From Bacteroidales bacterium (GTDB taxonomy: Bacteria; Bacteroidota; Bacteroidia; Bacteroidales; VadinHA17): a stretch of 64,000 nucleotides of DNA. The notes under the pieces were generated by a model. That model saw only the letters and a list, made by a program, of their open reading frames with translations, did no database searches and was not told where the DNA came from. The stretch spans positions 1-64,000 of the forward strand of contig JAOZPG010000001.1 of NCBI GenBank assembly GCA_029932855.1, written 5' to 3'. Made by a program: the position numbers and the translations under genes. Below, piece by piece: positions 26,161 through 36,399 of the stretch (position 1 is the first letter of the stretch; the number at the start of each line of letters is the position of its first letter).

Positions 26161-26631
26161 ATGAGATTAAGCATTCTTTTTCTCTTACTTACAACAATGT
26201 CATGCACAGGCCCGCACAGGCTGAATGAGGCAAGTCCGGTTATTTCTATGGAAAAACTGCAATGTATGGGCAACTGCCCGGTTTATAAGATAGATATTTA
26301 TGAAAATGGTACTGTTCTTTTCCACGGGAAAAAACATATTAGTCCTCAGGGAAAATATTACAGCCATTTAAGCCAAAAAAAGCTTGATGAGACCATTAAT
26401 AAATTCCTTGAAAACGAGTTTTTCAGTTTTGATAATTCTTACAGGTCAAAATATATAGACCTGCAAGGCACTTATATATACTTTTCTTATATGGGACGTG
26501 AGAAAAAGATAATGGATTATAGTGCTCCTCCAGATAATTTAAAAGAACTTGAAGATATCATCAGCAAGCTGGCAGAAAGCCTTAAATGGAAAAAAATGAA
26601 AGACCAGGTAAAAGTATCTTTTATTAATTGA
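26161..26631 (+). CDS. DUF6438 lipoprotein
   Basis: This 156-residue lipoprotein has a lipobox LLTTMSC with C15 as the acylated residue. The domain signature is ISMEKLQCMGNCPVYKIDIY, with a conserved Cys pair C35 and C39, as in DUF6438 proteins common in Bacteroidota. The function of the family is unknown to me. The gene's last 8 bases overlap the convergent polyprenyl synthase gene. Confidence 0.75.
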   Translation: MRLSILFLLLTTMSCTGPHRLNEASPVISMEKLQCMGNCPVYKIDIYENGTVLFHGKKHISPQGKYYSHLSQKKLDETINKFLENEFFSFDNSYRSKYIDLQGTYIYFSYMGREKKIMDYSAPPDNLKELEDIISKLAESLKWKKMKDQVKVSFIN

Positions 26632-27598
26632 TCCTGTCTTTCAGGACATCTGCAAATTCTTTAAGATTACTTTTCCTTTCAGATGCAATATCTACCATAT
26701 CAAGCTTATCTAATGCACTGCTGAGGTATTCATTTGCTTTTCTTGTAGCATGATGTCTAATACCAAGACTTTCATAAATAGCCAATACTTTTTGTATTTT
26801 TTCTTTCTCAGTGTTAAATTCTCCCGCAATTATCCTGTTCAGGGAATCTTTTTGTTTAGCATTGGCAAGTTCATATGCTTTAATAAGGAGGTAGGTCTTT
26901 TTATTAGACTTTATATCTCCTCCTGTTTCCTTCCCAAAAATATCAGGATCACCAAAGCTGTCAAGCAGATCATCCTGTATCTGGAAAGCCATTCCCAGTT
27001 TGGTACCAAAATCATATAAAAGACCTGAATCCCTTTCAGGGGCCCTGGCTATTATTGCCCCCAGCTGAAGACTGGCTCCCAACAATACCGAGGTTTTATT
27101 TTCTATCATAAACAGGTATTCCTCCTCACTCACTTTATCCCTGCTTTCATAGTTCATATCATACTGTTGCCCTTCACAAACCTGCCTTGCCGTATTATTA
27201 AAAAGCTTCAATATTTGAGTAAGTACTCCGGCAGGAGATGTGGCAATATATTCATAGGCTTGTATCAGCATAACATCTCCCGAAAGAATAGCCCTGTTAT
27301 CATCCCATTTCTTGTGAACAGTTTCCTTGTTCCTTCTTATATCAGCCTTATCCATTATATCATCATGCACAAGGGTAAAATTATGAAAAACCTCCAGGCC
27401 CAGTGCCGGTAACACTGCATCTTTAATGTTGTCAGTAAACAGGTTGCAGGCCATCAAAGCCAACACGGGCCTTAACCTCTTGCCTCCTGTCTGCATCATA
27501 TAACTAATTGGCTGGTATAATTCAGCAGGCTTTTTGTGTAAGGCCTGCCCTGCATATGATTTTTCAATAAGATCTCTGAGCTCTTCCCTTGAGTACAT
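26624..27598 (-). CDS. Polyprenyl diphosphate synthase (trans-prenyltransferase)
   Basis: This 324-residue E-type isoprenyl diphosphate synthase condenses isopentenyl diphosphate onto an allylic primer. The first aspartate-rich motif is DDIMD (79-83) and the second is DDLLD (209-213). GGKRLRP (38-44) binds diphosphate. Product length (geranylgeranyl, or longer for menaquinone) cannot be fixed from sequence. It follows atpG by 13 bases on the same strand, so it is probably the last gene of the atp transcript. That links quinone or carotenoid precursor supply to energy metabolism only by position. Confidence 0.9.
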   Translation of the reverse strand: MYSREELRDLIEKSYAGQALHKKPAELYQPISYMMQTGGKRLRPVLALMACNLFTDNIKDAVLPALGLEVFHNFTLVHDDIMDKADIRRNKETVHKKWDDNRAILSGDVMLIQAYEYIATSPAGVLTQILKLFNNTARQVCEGQQYDMNYESRDKVSEEEYLFMIENKTSVLLGASLQLGAIIARAPERDSGLLYDFGTKLGMAFQIQDDLLDSFGDPDIFGKETGGDIKSNKKTYLLIKAYELANAKQKDSLNRIIAGEFNTEKEKIQKVLAIYESLGIRHHATRKANEYLSSALDKLDMVDIASERKSNLKEFADVLKDRIN

Positions 27599-27611
27599 AT
27601 TGTTAAGTATA

Positions 27612-28484
27612 TTATTTCAGGGCTTCAGCCCCACCAACAATATCCAGTATTTCTTTGGTAATGGCTGCCTGGCGGGCCTTATTATATTGCAGGCTAAGAT
27701 CCTGTATGAGCTCATTTGCATTATCAGTTGCCTGGTGCATAGCTGTCATCCTTGCACCATGTTCTGAAGCAATAGATTCAAGTATTACTTTAAATATTTT
27801 TATTTTCAGGGCTTTGGGAACCAGGTTGAGTATAAGGGATTGTGCATCAGGCTCAAAAATATAATCAACAAATTTTTTCTCTTCCTGCTCCTCCATTTTT
27901 AAAGGAAGAAAATTCTCATCTATCAATTCCTGAACAGCTGCATTTTTAAATTTATTATATACAAGCTCTATCCTGTCGAACTTTTTTTCTGTATAATAAT
28001 TCATTATTTCTCCGGCGAAGGAGGATATCTCACTGAAACTTTTTCCGTCAACAAGATCGTTGCTTTCACCCTCCAGCTGATACCCTTTCCCTTTAAGCAG
28101 ATCTGCTCCTTTTTTCCCAACAGCATAAAAATACAACTGACCCTTATTCATTTGCTCAGAATATTTTGAATGAGCAAGATTTATAGCATTTTTAACCGAA
28201 TTACTGTTAAAAGCGCCGCATAATCCCCTGTTAGAACTAATTACAATTATCAGCACTTTAGCGGGTTCCCTGCTTTGAATAAGAGGATGCTCAATTTCTC
28301 CTTCCATACTTTGTTGCAGGCTTAAAAGAATATTATCAATATTTCCGGCATAAGGCCTTAATTGTAAGATCCTGTCCTGCGATTTTCTGAGTTTTGCAGC
28401 AGACACCATTTTCATGGCCGAAGTAATCTTGCGAGTAGACTTTACCGAGGCAATTCTAATTCTTATTTCTTTTAAGTTTGCCAT
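27612..28484 (-). CDS. atpG: F1 ATP synthase gamma subunit
   Basis: This is the 290-residue central rotor stalk. The N-terminal MANLKEIRIRIASVKSTRKI and the C-terminal helix with DLSLQYNKARQAAITKEI are the conserved coiled-coil ends that turn inside the alpha3beta3 ring. SSNRGLCGAFN (88-98) is the family motif. The gene lies 9 bases after atpA. Confidence 0.96.
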   Translation of the reverse strand: MANLKEIRIRIASVKSTRKITSAMKMVSAAKLRKSQDRILQLRPYAGNIDNILLSLQQSMEGEIEHPLIQSREPAKVLIIVISSNRGLCGAFNSNSVKNAINLAHSKYSEQMNKGQLYFYAVGKKGADLLKGKGYQLEGESNDLVDGKSFSEISSFAGEIMNYYTEKKFDRIELVYNKFKNAAVQELIDENFLPLKMEEQEEKKFVDYIFEPDAQSLILNLVPKALKIKIFKVILESIASEHGARMTAMHQATDNANELIQDLSLQYNKARQAAITKEILDIVGGAEALK

Positions 28485-28493
28485 TATATCTAT

Positions 28494-30077
28494 TTAGTCT
28501 TCTTTAAACCTGGATCCTATTTCAAGTGCCACTTCCTTAAGGATCTTTTCTGTTTCCTCCGTAAGATTTCCTTCTTTAAGACTCTTAAGCGTTTTTTTAT
28601 GCTTTACTTCCATGAACTCAAGAAATTCTTCTTCAAATTCCAGTACTCTGCTTACGGGTACATCTTTAAGTAATCCCCTGGTACCTGCATAGATAATTGC
28701 TATCTGTTTTTCTACAGCAACAGGTTTATACTGATTCTGTTTAAGTATTTCCACATTTTTCGATCCTTTATTAAGAATTGCCATTGTTGAGGCATCAAGA
28801 TCAGAGCCAAATTTTGTAAATGCTTCCAGTTCACGGTATTGGGCCTGATCGAGCTTAAGCGTACCTGCCACCTTTTTCATTGATTTTATCTGTGCATTTC
28901 CACCAACCCTCGATACAGAAATACCAACATTTACTGCCGGTTTAATTCCTGAATTGAAAAGATCTGTTTCAAGAAATATCTGTCCGTCAGTTATAGAAAT
29001 AACATTGGTAGGTATATAAGCCGAAACATCGGCCGCCTGGGTTTCAATGATCGGAAGAGCTGTTAATGATCCTCCTCCTTTAATCATTCCTTTAATTGAA
29101 GAAGGAATATCATTCATCTTTTTTGCCACCTCATCAGACTTAATTATCCTTGCAGCTCTTTCCAGCAAGCGTGAGTGCAGATAAAAAACATCTCCCGGGT
29201 AAGCTTCCCTTCCCGGGGGCCTGCGTAATAATAATGACACCTCCCTGTAAGAAACTGCCTGCTTGGAAAGATCATCATAAATAATCAGGGCATCCCTGCC
29301 TGTATCCCTGAAAAATTCTCCTATGGCACAACCGCTAAAAGGAGCATAAAACTGCAGTGCGGCCGGTTCAGCGGCAGTAGCAGAAACTATTACCGTATAT
29401 GGCATAGCCCCGTAATCTTCAAGAATCTTGGCAATATTGGCCACTGTAGATCCTTTTTGTCCTATGGCTACATATATGCAATACAGGGGTTTCCCATTTT
29501 CATAGTTTTCTTTCTGGTTAATTATTGCATCAATGGCTATAGCCGTTTTTCCTGTTTGCCTGTCACCAATAATAAGTTCCCTCTGTCCCCGGCCAATGGG
29601 TATCATGGCATCAATTGCTTTGATACCTGTTTGTACCGGTTCATCCACAGGCTGCCTGAAAATAACTCCCGGTGCTTTTCGTTCAAAAGGCATTTCATAT
29701 TTCTTGCCTCCAATTTCACCTTTTCCATCAATAGGATGTCCGAGAGGATTAATAACCCTGCCCAAAAGCCCCTCTCCTACAAGAATTGAGGATATCCTTT
29801 TAGTACGTTTTACCGTATCTCCTTCCTTTATACCTTCTGATGATCCCAGCAAAACGATCCCAACATTATCTTCTTCAAGGTTCTGAACAAGCCCTTCAAC
29901 ACCAGTTGAGAACTCAACAAGCTCATTAGCTCTTACATTATTCAGTCCATAAACCCTGGCTATCCCGTCTCCAACCTGCAAGACAGTGCCAACTTCTTCC
30001 ATTTCCAGGTCAATACTCAGACCCTCTAACTGCTTCCTAAGAATTTTAGAAACTTCTGATGGTTTTATAGTCGCCAT
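28494..30077 (-). CDS. atpA: F1 ATP synthase alpha subunit
   Basis: This is the 527-residue non-catalytic nucleotide-binding subunit. Walker A is GDRQTGKT (171-178). The arginine-finger region is VSVSRVGG-like ([11 protein letters not shown]). A short insertion, [14 protein letters not shown], around 123-136 is typical of Bacteroidota. It lies between atpH (7-base gap) and atpG (9-base gap). Confidence 0.97.
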   Translation of the reverse strand: MATIKPSEVSKILRKQLEGLSIDLEMEEVGTVLQVGDGIARVYGLNNVRANELVEFSTGVEGLVQNLEEDNVGIVLLGSSEGIKEGDTVKRTKRISSILVGEGLLGRVINPLGHPIDGKGEIGGKKYEMPFERKAPGVIFRQPVDEPVQTGIKAIDAMIPIGRGQRELIIGDRQTGKTAIAIDAIINQKENYENGKPLYCIYVAIGQKGSTVANIAKILEDYGAMPYTVIVSATAAEPAALQFYAPFSGCAIGEFFRDTGRDALIIYDDLSKQAVSYREVSLLLRRPPGREAYPGDVFYLHSRLLERAARIIKSDEVAKKMNDIPSSIKGMIKGGGSLTALPIIETQAADVSAYIPTNVISITDGQIFLETDLFNSGIKPAVNVGISVSRVGGNAQIKSMKKVAGTLKLDQAQYRELEAFTKFGSDLDASTMAILNKGSKNVEILKQNQYKPVAVEKQIAIIYAGTRGLLKDVPVSRVLEFEEEFLEFMEVKHKKTLKSLKEGNLTEETEKILKEVALEIGSRFKED

Positions 30078-30084
30078 ATTATAT

Positions 30085-30621
30085 TCAATTTGTTAATTCT
30101 TTCCGTATTTTATTAAGCTGTGTTTTAACACTTGCATCTATCTGTCTGTTCTCAACGCTAAGAATAAAACCCCCAAGGATCTCATTATCATGTTTACTTT
30201 CCATCTGTATTTTAGTTTTCATCTTATCCTGTAATAATTCCCTGATCTTTGTTCTAACTGTCTCTTCAGGTTCTTTAGCAGTTATAAGAATAGCTGAGGT
30301 AATTCCTTTATTCTTCCTGAACTGCTCCCCAAACTGACGGGATATTCCTTCCATAGAAGACAATCGGTTATTATTAATTATCAGATCAAGAAACTCAATT
30401 GTCAGTGAAGAAAAGTCTTTTTTAAACAATTCATGAATAACTTTTTTCTTTCCTGAAAGCGATAATACAGGGTTCTCAAGGAAATCACGAAATTCAGGAA
30501 GCTTCCGGGCAGTTTTACCCAAAAAGTTCATATCTGCATACACTTCATCCAATAGTTTCCTCTCAGTTGCTACCATAAATAATGCCTTAGCATAACGTAC
30601 AGATATTTTACTTAAATCCAT
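30085..30621 (-). CDS. atpH: ATP synthase delta subunit (OSCP)
   Basis: This 178-residue peripheral-stalk cap protein has the N-terminal helical bundle beginning SVRYAKALF and the C-terminal segment ending near [15 protein letters not shown], as in AtpH/OSCP. It connects the b subunits to the top of F1. It is coupled in the operon between atpF and atpA, with gaps of 9 and 7 bases. Confidence 0.93.
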   Translation of the reverse strand: MDLSKISVRYAKALFMVATERKLLDEVYADMNFLGKTARKLPEFRDFLENPVLSLSGKKKVIHELFKKDFSSLTIEFLDLIINNNRLSSMEGISRQFGEQFRKNKGITSAILITAKEPEETVRTKIRELLQDKMKTKIQMESKHDNEILGGFILSVENRQIDASVKTQLNKIRKELTN

Positions 30622-30630
30622 AAATCACAA

Positions 30631-31125
30631 TTAATTTATTGATGTTTCTTTCAGGTATTTATCAATAAGCTCTTTCTGTTTATCTTTTTCCTCAAGTTTC
30701 TGTTTAAGTATCTTTTCAGCTATTTCAACCGATAAGAGTGCCACTTGTTTCTTAATATCTGTAATAGCCGCTTCTTTTTCATTCTGAATATTGATCCTGG
30801 CAATCTCAATTATCTTTTTAGCTTCTTCCCCGGCCTGAACCTTGGCTTCCCCTATCATCTTATCTTTAACTTCCCTGGCTTCAGTTATAAGCTTGTTCCT
30901 TTCAGCTTTTGCTTCCCCGATGATAACTTCATTGTCAGCTTTTAATTTTTCCATTTCAAGCTTAACTTCTTCAGCTGATTCAAGTGCCCCTTTTATTCTT
31001 TCCTCCCTAGCTTTTACAGCATTAATTACAGGCTTCCAGGCATATTTTTTCAATATTACAAGCAGGAGACTAAATATTATGGTAGACCAAACAATCAATC
31101 CAAGTCCTGGTGTTACTAGTTCCAT
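30631..31125 (-). CDS. atpF: F0 ATP synthase b subunit
   Basis: This 164-residue protein has one N-terminal membrane helix (about 5-25, PGLGLIVWSTIIFSLLLVIL). A long charged helix follows, with heptad-like Lys/Glu/Ala content, forming the peripheral stalk. Its start is separated from atpE by 69 bases that hold a terminator-like hairpin. Confidence 0.94.
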   Translation of the reverse strand: MELVTPGLGLIVWSTIIFSLLLVILKKYAWKPVINAVKAREERIKGALESAEEVKLEMEKLKADNEVIIGEAKAERNKLITEAREVKDKMIGEAKVQAGEEAKKIIEIARINIQNEKEAAITDIKKQVALLSVEIAEKILKQKLEEKDKQKELIDKYLKETSIN

Positions 31126-31151
31126 TGTTTCGTGTTTTTCAGTTATGAATT

Positions 31152-31188
31152 AAAAAAACCGGCCGTAACCAACCGTTACGGCCATTGG
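31152..31188 (-). terminator. Hairpin with T run between atpE and atpF (partial terminator)
   Basis: On the minus strand GGCCGTAAC (31175-31183) pairs perfectly with GTTACGGCC (31161-31169). An outer AACC/GGTT pair and the run TTTTTTT at 31152-31158 follow. It sits inside the atp operon, where full termination would stop atpFHAG. Partial termination or 3'-end protection of atpBE mRNA would raise c-subunit output relative to downstream genes. Confidence 0.75.
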
Positions 31189-31194
31189 TTTTTA

Positions 31195-32500
<1,306 letters not shown>

Positions 32501-32511
32501 AATTGTCCTTT

Positions 32512-32907
32512 TTATTCCTGCTTCTTTTTAAACTCTTTAATAAAAGCTAATAGCAAATATAAGGTGAATGTTAAATATAGGGCAAAAAAACTTATTAAAA
32601 ATTGTATCGTCAGATTTTTTGTTATCAGGTAAAACACAATTATAAAAAGAATATTAGCCAGCAATTTCAGGCTGACAGCCGCATAAGTATATATAATCCC
32701 TTTTCGTGGTTCTTTTGATAAACCCTTATAAAACAAAACAAACAAAAGGCCTGTGATAAAAAAGAAATATAGAACTGTTACAAGTAAACTGATATATGTT
32801 AATCCGGGGGAAATATATGGAATAAGGAAATAAGCTGTTATTAAAAAAATAGCCGTTATTAACAAAAGAAGCTTAAAATGATGAAGCAGGACAGGACTGA
32901 ATTTCAC
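32512..32907 (-). CDS. Small four-helix membrane protein in atp operon (AtpI-like position)
   Basis: This 131-residue protein has four predicted membrane helices (about 10-30, 35-60, 73-93, 99-121), a basic loop SKEPRKG and a charged tail KEFKKKQE. It lies between atpZ and atpB with gaps of 11 bases each, the place often taken by AtpI, the c-ring assembly factor. Sequence identity to AtpI is not evident to me, so the assignment rests on position and topology. Confidence 0.7.
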   Translation of the reverse strand: MKFSPVLLHHFKLLLLITAIFLITAYFLIPYISPGLTYISLLVTVLYFFFITGLLFVLFYKGLSKEPRKGIIYTYAAVSLKLLANILFIIVFYLITKNLTIQFLISFFALYLTFTLYLLLAFIKEFKKKQE

Positions 32908-32918
32908 GTGTAATAATA

Positions 32919-33182
32919 TTACTTTTTGATAAAATCTTTAAGTGCAATATAAAGTGACAAGATTACCCCAAGAAGGGAAAAGATAATTACAAACAGATTG
33001 TCTTCTCTTTCAAACTTTGCATCCAGCCTTAAACCGGCAAACGCCCCGGCAAAAATTATCAGTCCCATCTGAATTGCCAACCCCGAGTATTTTGCGTAAT
33101 CATTCAGCTGCTTTTGATTCAGCGACAAGCTCTTCTTTCTGTTTGTGTTCTTTTTTAATTTCTTTTTGGATAGGGTCATCAC
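32919..33182 (-). CDS. AtpZ/AtpI-like F0F1 ATPase accessory protein
   Basis: This is a protein of up to 87 residues with two membrane helices (about 33-53 and 62-82) and the family's YAKYSGLAIQMG entry into helix 1. The intervening LDAKF block resembles the GxxLD region of AtpZ. The best ATG (33182) makes it overlap the bactofilin gene by 83 bases in another frame; a TTG at 33128 would give 69 residues and still overlap. The basic N-terminus (KKKLKKNTNRKK) therefore coincides with the bactofilin tail codons. It begins the atp operon. Confidence 0.75.
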   Translation of the reverse strand: MMTLSKKKLKKNTNRKKSLSLNQKQLNDYAKYSGLAIQMGLIIFAGAFAGLRLDAKFEREDNLFVIIFSLLGVILSLYIALKDFIKK

Positions 33183-33516
33183 TCATATTGCAATTACCTG
33201 TGAATTTCGATCCGGGCTCTATAGCCAGCCTGTTTGTATTTATGTCTCCGTTAACCTGTGCAGATGATTTCAGTGAAAGCAATTCGGAAACATTGATTTT
33301 TCCTTCAATCAAGCCTTCAACATCTGAATTCTTACAATTTACTTCCCCTTTTACTCTTCCCGATTCACCAATAACAACCTTCCCTTTAGTATAAAGATTA
33401 CCCGTAAGAACTCCATCTATACGTATATCACCATTAGAATTTACATCCCCGGTTATTTCTGTGCCAGTCCCTATAAGGTTTATGACATTATTCTCTGTCT
33501 CATTATTCTTGGCCAT
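33100..33516 (-). CDS. Bactofilin (polymer-forming cytoskeletal protein)
   Basis: This 138-residue bactofilin has a beta-helix core (about 20-110) made of short repeats such as GDVNSNGDIRIDGVLTGNL and KGKVVIGESGRVKGEV, with glycine turns. The charged tail (KKEHKQKEE) is unstructured. Bactofilins polymerise without nucleotide at the membrane and influence cell shape. The start MAKNNETEN at 33516 is preferred to a longer frame that would overlap fabH by 23 bases. Bactofilin next to atpZ is a recurrent order in Bacteroidota, though the reason is unknown. Confidence 0.88.
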   Translation of the reverse strand: MAKNNETENNVINLIGTGTEITGDVNSNGDIRIDGVLTGNLYTKGKVVIGESGRVKGEVNCKNSDVEGLIEGKINVSELLSLKSSAQVNGDINTNRLAIEPGSKFTGNCNMSDDPIQKEIKKEHKQKEELVAESKAAE

Positions 33517-33571
33517 AGTATTGAAATTAGTATGTTTTTCGAAATTAGTATCTGTAAAGATAATTGTTTTT

Positions 33572-34579
33572 TTATTTACGACCGGCCCCATCATAGGCCC
33601 ATTTCAGGTACATTGAGCCCCATGTAAAACCACCACCAAATGCTGCAAGTATTAATTTATCTCCCTTTTTAAGTTGATCTTCCCATTCCCAAAGGCAAAG
33701 AGGTATGGTTGCTGTAGTTGTATTGCCATATTTTTCAATATTTATCATCACCTTTTCTCTTTGAAGTCCCATACGCCTGGCTGTTGCTTCAATTATCCTC
33801 ATATTGGCCTGGTGTGGCACAAGCCAGTCAAGCTCATCAGATGTAAGATTATGTTTTTTCATCATCTCTACTGAAACATCGGCCATTTTGGTAACTGCAA
33901 ATTTAAATACTGCTTGTCCTTCCTGATAAATAAAATGCTCACGGGCATCAATTGTTTTATGTGAAGCAGGCTTTGCTGAGCCACCTGCTTTTTGATGCAG
34001 GTAGTGTCTGCCGGAACCGTCAACACCAAATATATGATCAATTATTCCAACATCTTCGCTTGTGGGTTCAAGTAAGACTGCAGCAGCACCATCTCCAAAC
34101 AGGGGGCATGTAGTTCTGTCGGTATAATCAGTTATTGAAGACATCTTATCCATTCCTACAACAATCACTTTCTTATATTTTCCCGACTCAACATACTGTA
34201 CAGCAGTCTGCAGGGTAAATATAAATCCGGAGCATGCAGCATTAATATCATAACCCCAGGCATTCTTTATACCAACAAGGTCGGCAATGATATTTGCATT
34301 GGCAGGGAATAACATATCAGGAGTAACTCCTGTTGCAATTATCAGATCAACTTCTTCCGGAGAAGTCCCGGTTTTTTTAAGCAGACCTTCAACTGCCTTT
34401 GCTCCCATATATGAGGAACCTCTTTCCTTGCCTTTCAGAATACGCCTTTCCTTAATTCCTATCCTCTGCATTATCCATTCATCAGAGGTATCAACCATGG
34501 TGGCTAACTCATCATTCGTCAGTTTGTATTCAGGAACCCAACCATTAACCCCGGTTATAGCAGCATTGATTTTATCCAT
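33572..34579 (-). CDS. fabH: 3-oxoacyl-ACP synthase III
   Basis: This 335-residue KAS III starts fatty acid synthesis by condensing acetyl-CoA with malonyl-ACP. The Cys-His-Asn triad is intact: C116 in NAACSGF, H256 in VPHQAN and N286 in YGNTTTAT. The C-terminal GGGFTWGS is the family glycine loop. Its ATG overlaps the plsX stop by one base, so translation is coupled. It belongs to the widespread yceD-rpmF-plsX-fabH cluster. Confidence 0.95.
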   Translation of the reverse strand: MDKINAAITGVNGWVPEYKLTNDELATMVDTSDEWIMQRIGIKERRILKGKERGSSYMGAKAVEGLLKKTGTSPEEVDLIIATGVTPDMLFPANANIIADLVGIKNAWGYDINAACSGFIFTLQTAVQYVESGKYKKVIVVGMDKMSSITDYTDRTTCPLFGDGAAAVLLEPTSEDVGIIDHIFGVDGSGRHYLHQKAGGSAKPASHKTIDAREHFIYQEGQAVFKFAVTKMADVSVEMMKKHNLTSDELDWLVPHQANMRIIEATARRMGLQREKVMINIEKYGNTTTATIPLCLWEWEDQLKKGDKLILAAFGGGFTWGSMYLKWAYDGAGRK

Positions 34580-35520
34580 TAGCTTAATGCATTTTTTATT
34601 TTATCACTCAGGCCCACACTTGCCATTTCATGTGTCTGTAAAATCATATTTTTTATTGCTTTTGCATTTGATATACCATGTCCTATCACTACTGTTGATG
34701 AAGCACCAAGAATAGGACTGCCTCCATAGTTCTCAAAATTGAATTTCTCAAAAAACTCATCTTCCACTTTTCTTTTGCGTATCAACCGATAAAAAGCTTC
34801 AGCCTCTTTAAGAACTATGTTTCCAACAAATCCATCACAAACAACAACATTTACATCTTTATTTACAAAGAAATCATTAGCTTCTATGTTTCCAATGAAA
34901 TTATAATCCTTTGTCCCATTCATCATATCAAATGCAGCACGACTTGCCATATTACCTTTGGATTCTTCAGATCCAATATTCAGAAGAGCCACCCGCGGAT
35001 CCTTAACCCCAAGTACTTTTTCGGCATATTCAGATCCCATAATCCCATATTGATAAAGTACATCAGGTTTACTGTCCGGATTTAATCCAACGTCAAGGAT
35101 AATGCAGGGAATCTCAGAAAAAGAAGGTAATAAACTGGCTATTGCAGGTCTTATGATGCCAGGTATGGTTCCTATTGAATAATGAATGCCAACCAACATT
35201 GCACCAGTGTTGCCGGCACTTGTAAAGCCGCCCAGTTCCTTGTTTTTCAACATTCTAAATCCCACTGCAATACTCGAATCTTTCTTCTTCGAAAAAGTTT
35301 TTGCAGGGTGATCTCCCATCTCCAATACTTCAGAGGCATGTACAATATTGTATGCCGCAGCATCTTCCTTTTCCCTTTCCAGGGTTTTAGCAATAATATC
35401 CTTGTTCCCTATCAGTACAAGCTCAGTCTCCGGGGGAAGCTCCTTATGAGCCAAAATAGCTCCCAGAATAGTAGATTCGGGGGCATAATCGCCACCCATA
35501 ACATCCAGTCCTATTCTCAT
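34579..35520 (-). CDS. plsX: Phosphate acyltransferase PlsX
   Basis: This 313-residue enzyme makes acyl-phosphate from acyl-ACP, the first step of phospholipid synthesis through Pls[10 protein letters not shown] (5-13) is the N-terminal signature, and SAGNTGAML (about 101-109) and [11 protein letters not shown] are also characteristic. It is a peripheral membrane protein, located between rpmF and fabH with coupled translation into fabH. Confidence 0.95.
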   Translation of the reverse strand: MRIGLDVMGGDYAPESTILGAILAHKELPPETELVLIGNKDIIAKTLEREKEDAAAYNIVHASEVLEMGDHPAKTFSKKKDSSIAVGFRMLKNKELGGFTSAGNTGAMLVGIHYSIGTIPGIIRPAIASLLPSFSEIPCIILDVGLNPDSKPDVLYQYGIMGSEYAEKVLGVKDPRVALLNIGSEESKGNMASRAAFDMMNGTKDYNFIGNIEANDFFVNKDVNVVVCDGFVGNIVLKEAEAFYRLIRKRKVEDEFFEKFNFENYGGSPILGASSTVVIGHGISNAKAIKNMILQTHEMASVGLSDKIKNALS

Positions 35521-35549
35521 AGTATTACAGGATTATAAACAGAGAAGTG

Positions 35550-35735
35550 CTAAGAAGCAATTTCTTTCTCAACTGCAAGTTTGCCCCTGTAGTAACCACA
35601 TTCAGGACAAACTCTGTGGTATTGTACACTGGCTCCGCAATTTGAGCAAACAGCTACAGTAGGTACAGATGCTTTATAATGTGTTCTTCTTTTATCCCTT
35701 CTTTGCTTAGATATTTTTCTTTTCGGATGTGCCAT
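35550..35735 (-). CDS. rpmF: 50S ribosomal protein L32
   Basis: This is the 61-residue L32. [17 protein letters not shown] is the basic rRNA-binding start. C30-SN-C33 and C46-PE-C49 form an intact zinc ribbon, so this is the zinc-binding form. It lies 11 bases after yceD and 29 bases before plsX, the usual bacterial order. Confidence 0.97.
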   Translation of the reverse strand: MAHPKRKISKQRRDKRRTHYKASVPTVAVCSNCGASVQYHRVCPECGYYRGKLAVEKEIAS

Positions 35736-35746
35736 ATCGAAAAAAT

Positions 35747-36274
35747 TTAATTTTTAGTCTCGTTATTCAATTCATTAAGTCCCTTCCAGCGGGGATCTAT
35801 ACTTTCTGTTGATTCCTCATTAAAAGAATGCTCCCCCAGGCGCTTCAGCATTTCTTTATTACAATCTTTCGCATCCCTATGCACTCTTTTGTAAGGGAGG
35901 CTAAGGTGAATATATTCATATAAAAACTGCGCCAGGTTTAAACTATGAGTATTCTCTTTTAATACAATAACATTTTCATCCAGATCCTCTTTCTCTTCAC
36001 CAAATTTAACATATAGTTTCCCGTCATAGTTAAGAGGCATATTGAAATAATCCAGGCACCTGTCACATTGAAGCTTTACGGTACCACGAATAATAATTCC
36101 CAGTTCAAGAAGTCCCGGCTGTTTATACAGTTCAACATTAACTGTCAGCTCGCCGGTTTCAATCTCCGGGTTGTTATAGTATTCAAAGAACTCTCTTTCT
36201 ATCTCAAAATCAAATACATGTTTTCCTTCTTTCAGTCCGAAAAAAGGAATATTATATTTAGCTGTTACATTCAC
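35747..36274 (-). CDS. DUF177/YceD family protein
   Basis: This protein of about 175 residues belongs to the YceD family, a partner of L32/23S rRNA processing in other bacteria. [10 protein letters not shown] carries the CxxC typical of the family. [15 protein letters not shown] and [10 protein letters not shown] near the end match the C-terminal motifs. The GTG at 36274 ([17 protein letters not shown]) is preferred; the longer frame to 36364 adds a hydrophobic stretch not expected in this cytosolic family. It is first of the yceD-rpmF-plsX-fabH cluster. Confidence 0.88.
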   Translation of the reverse strand: MNVTAKYNIPFFGLKEGKHVFDFEIEREFFEYYNNPEIETGELTVNVELYKQPGLLELGIIIRGTVKLQCDRCLDYFNMPLNYDGKLYVKFGEEKEDLDENVIVLKENTHSLNLAQFLYEYIHLSLPYKRVHRDAKDCNKEMLKRLGEHSFNEESTESIDPRWKGLNELNNETKN

Positions 36275-36399
36275 AATATTCCCTTCGAAAAATGCCGTGC
36301 AAAAGTAGAAATTTATATTTGAATAAAAAAAGAAAAATGTAATAATAGCCTGTAAGACATACATATGGTAATATGCACTACCGAGAGCTTCCGGCTATA

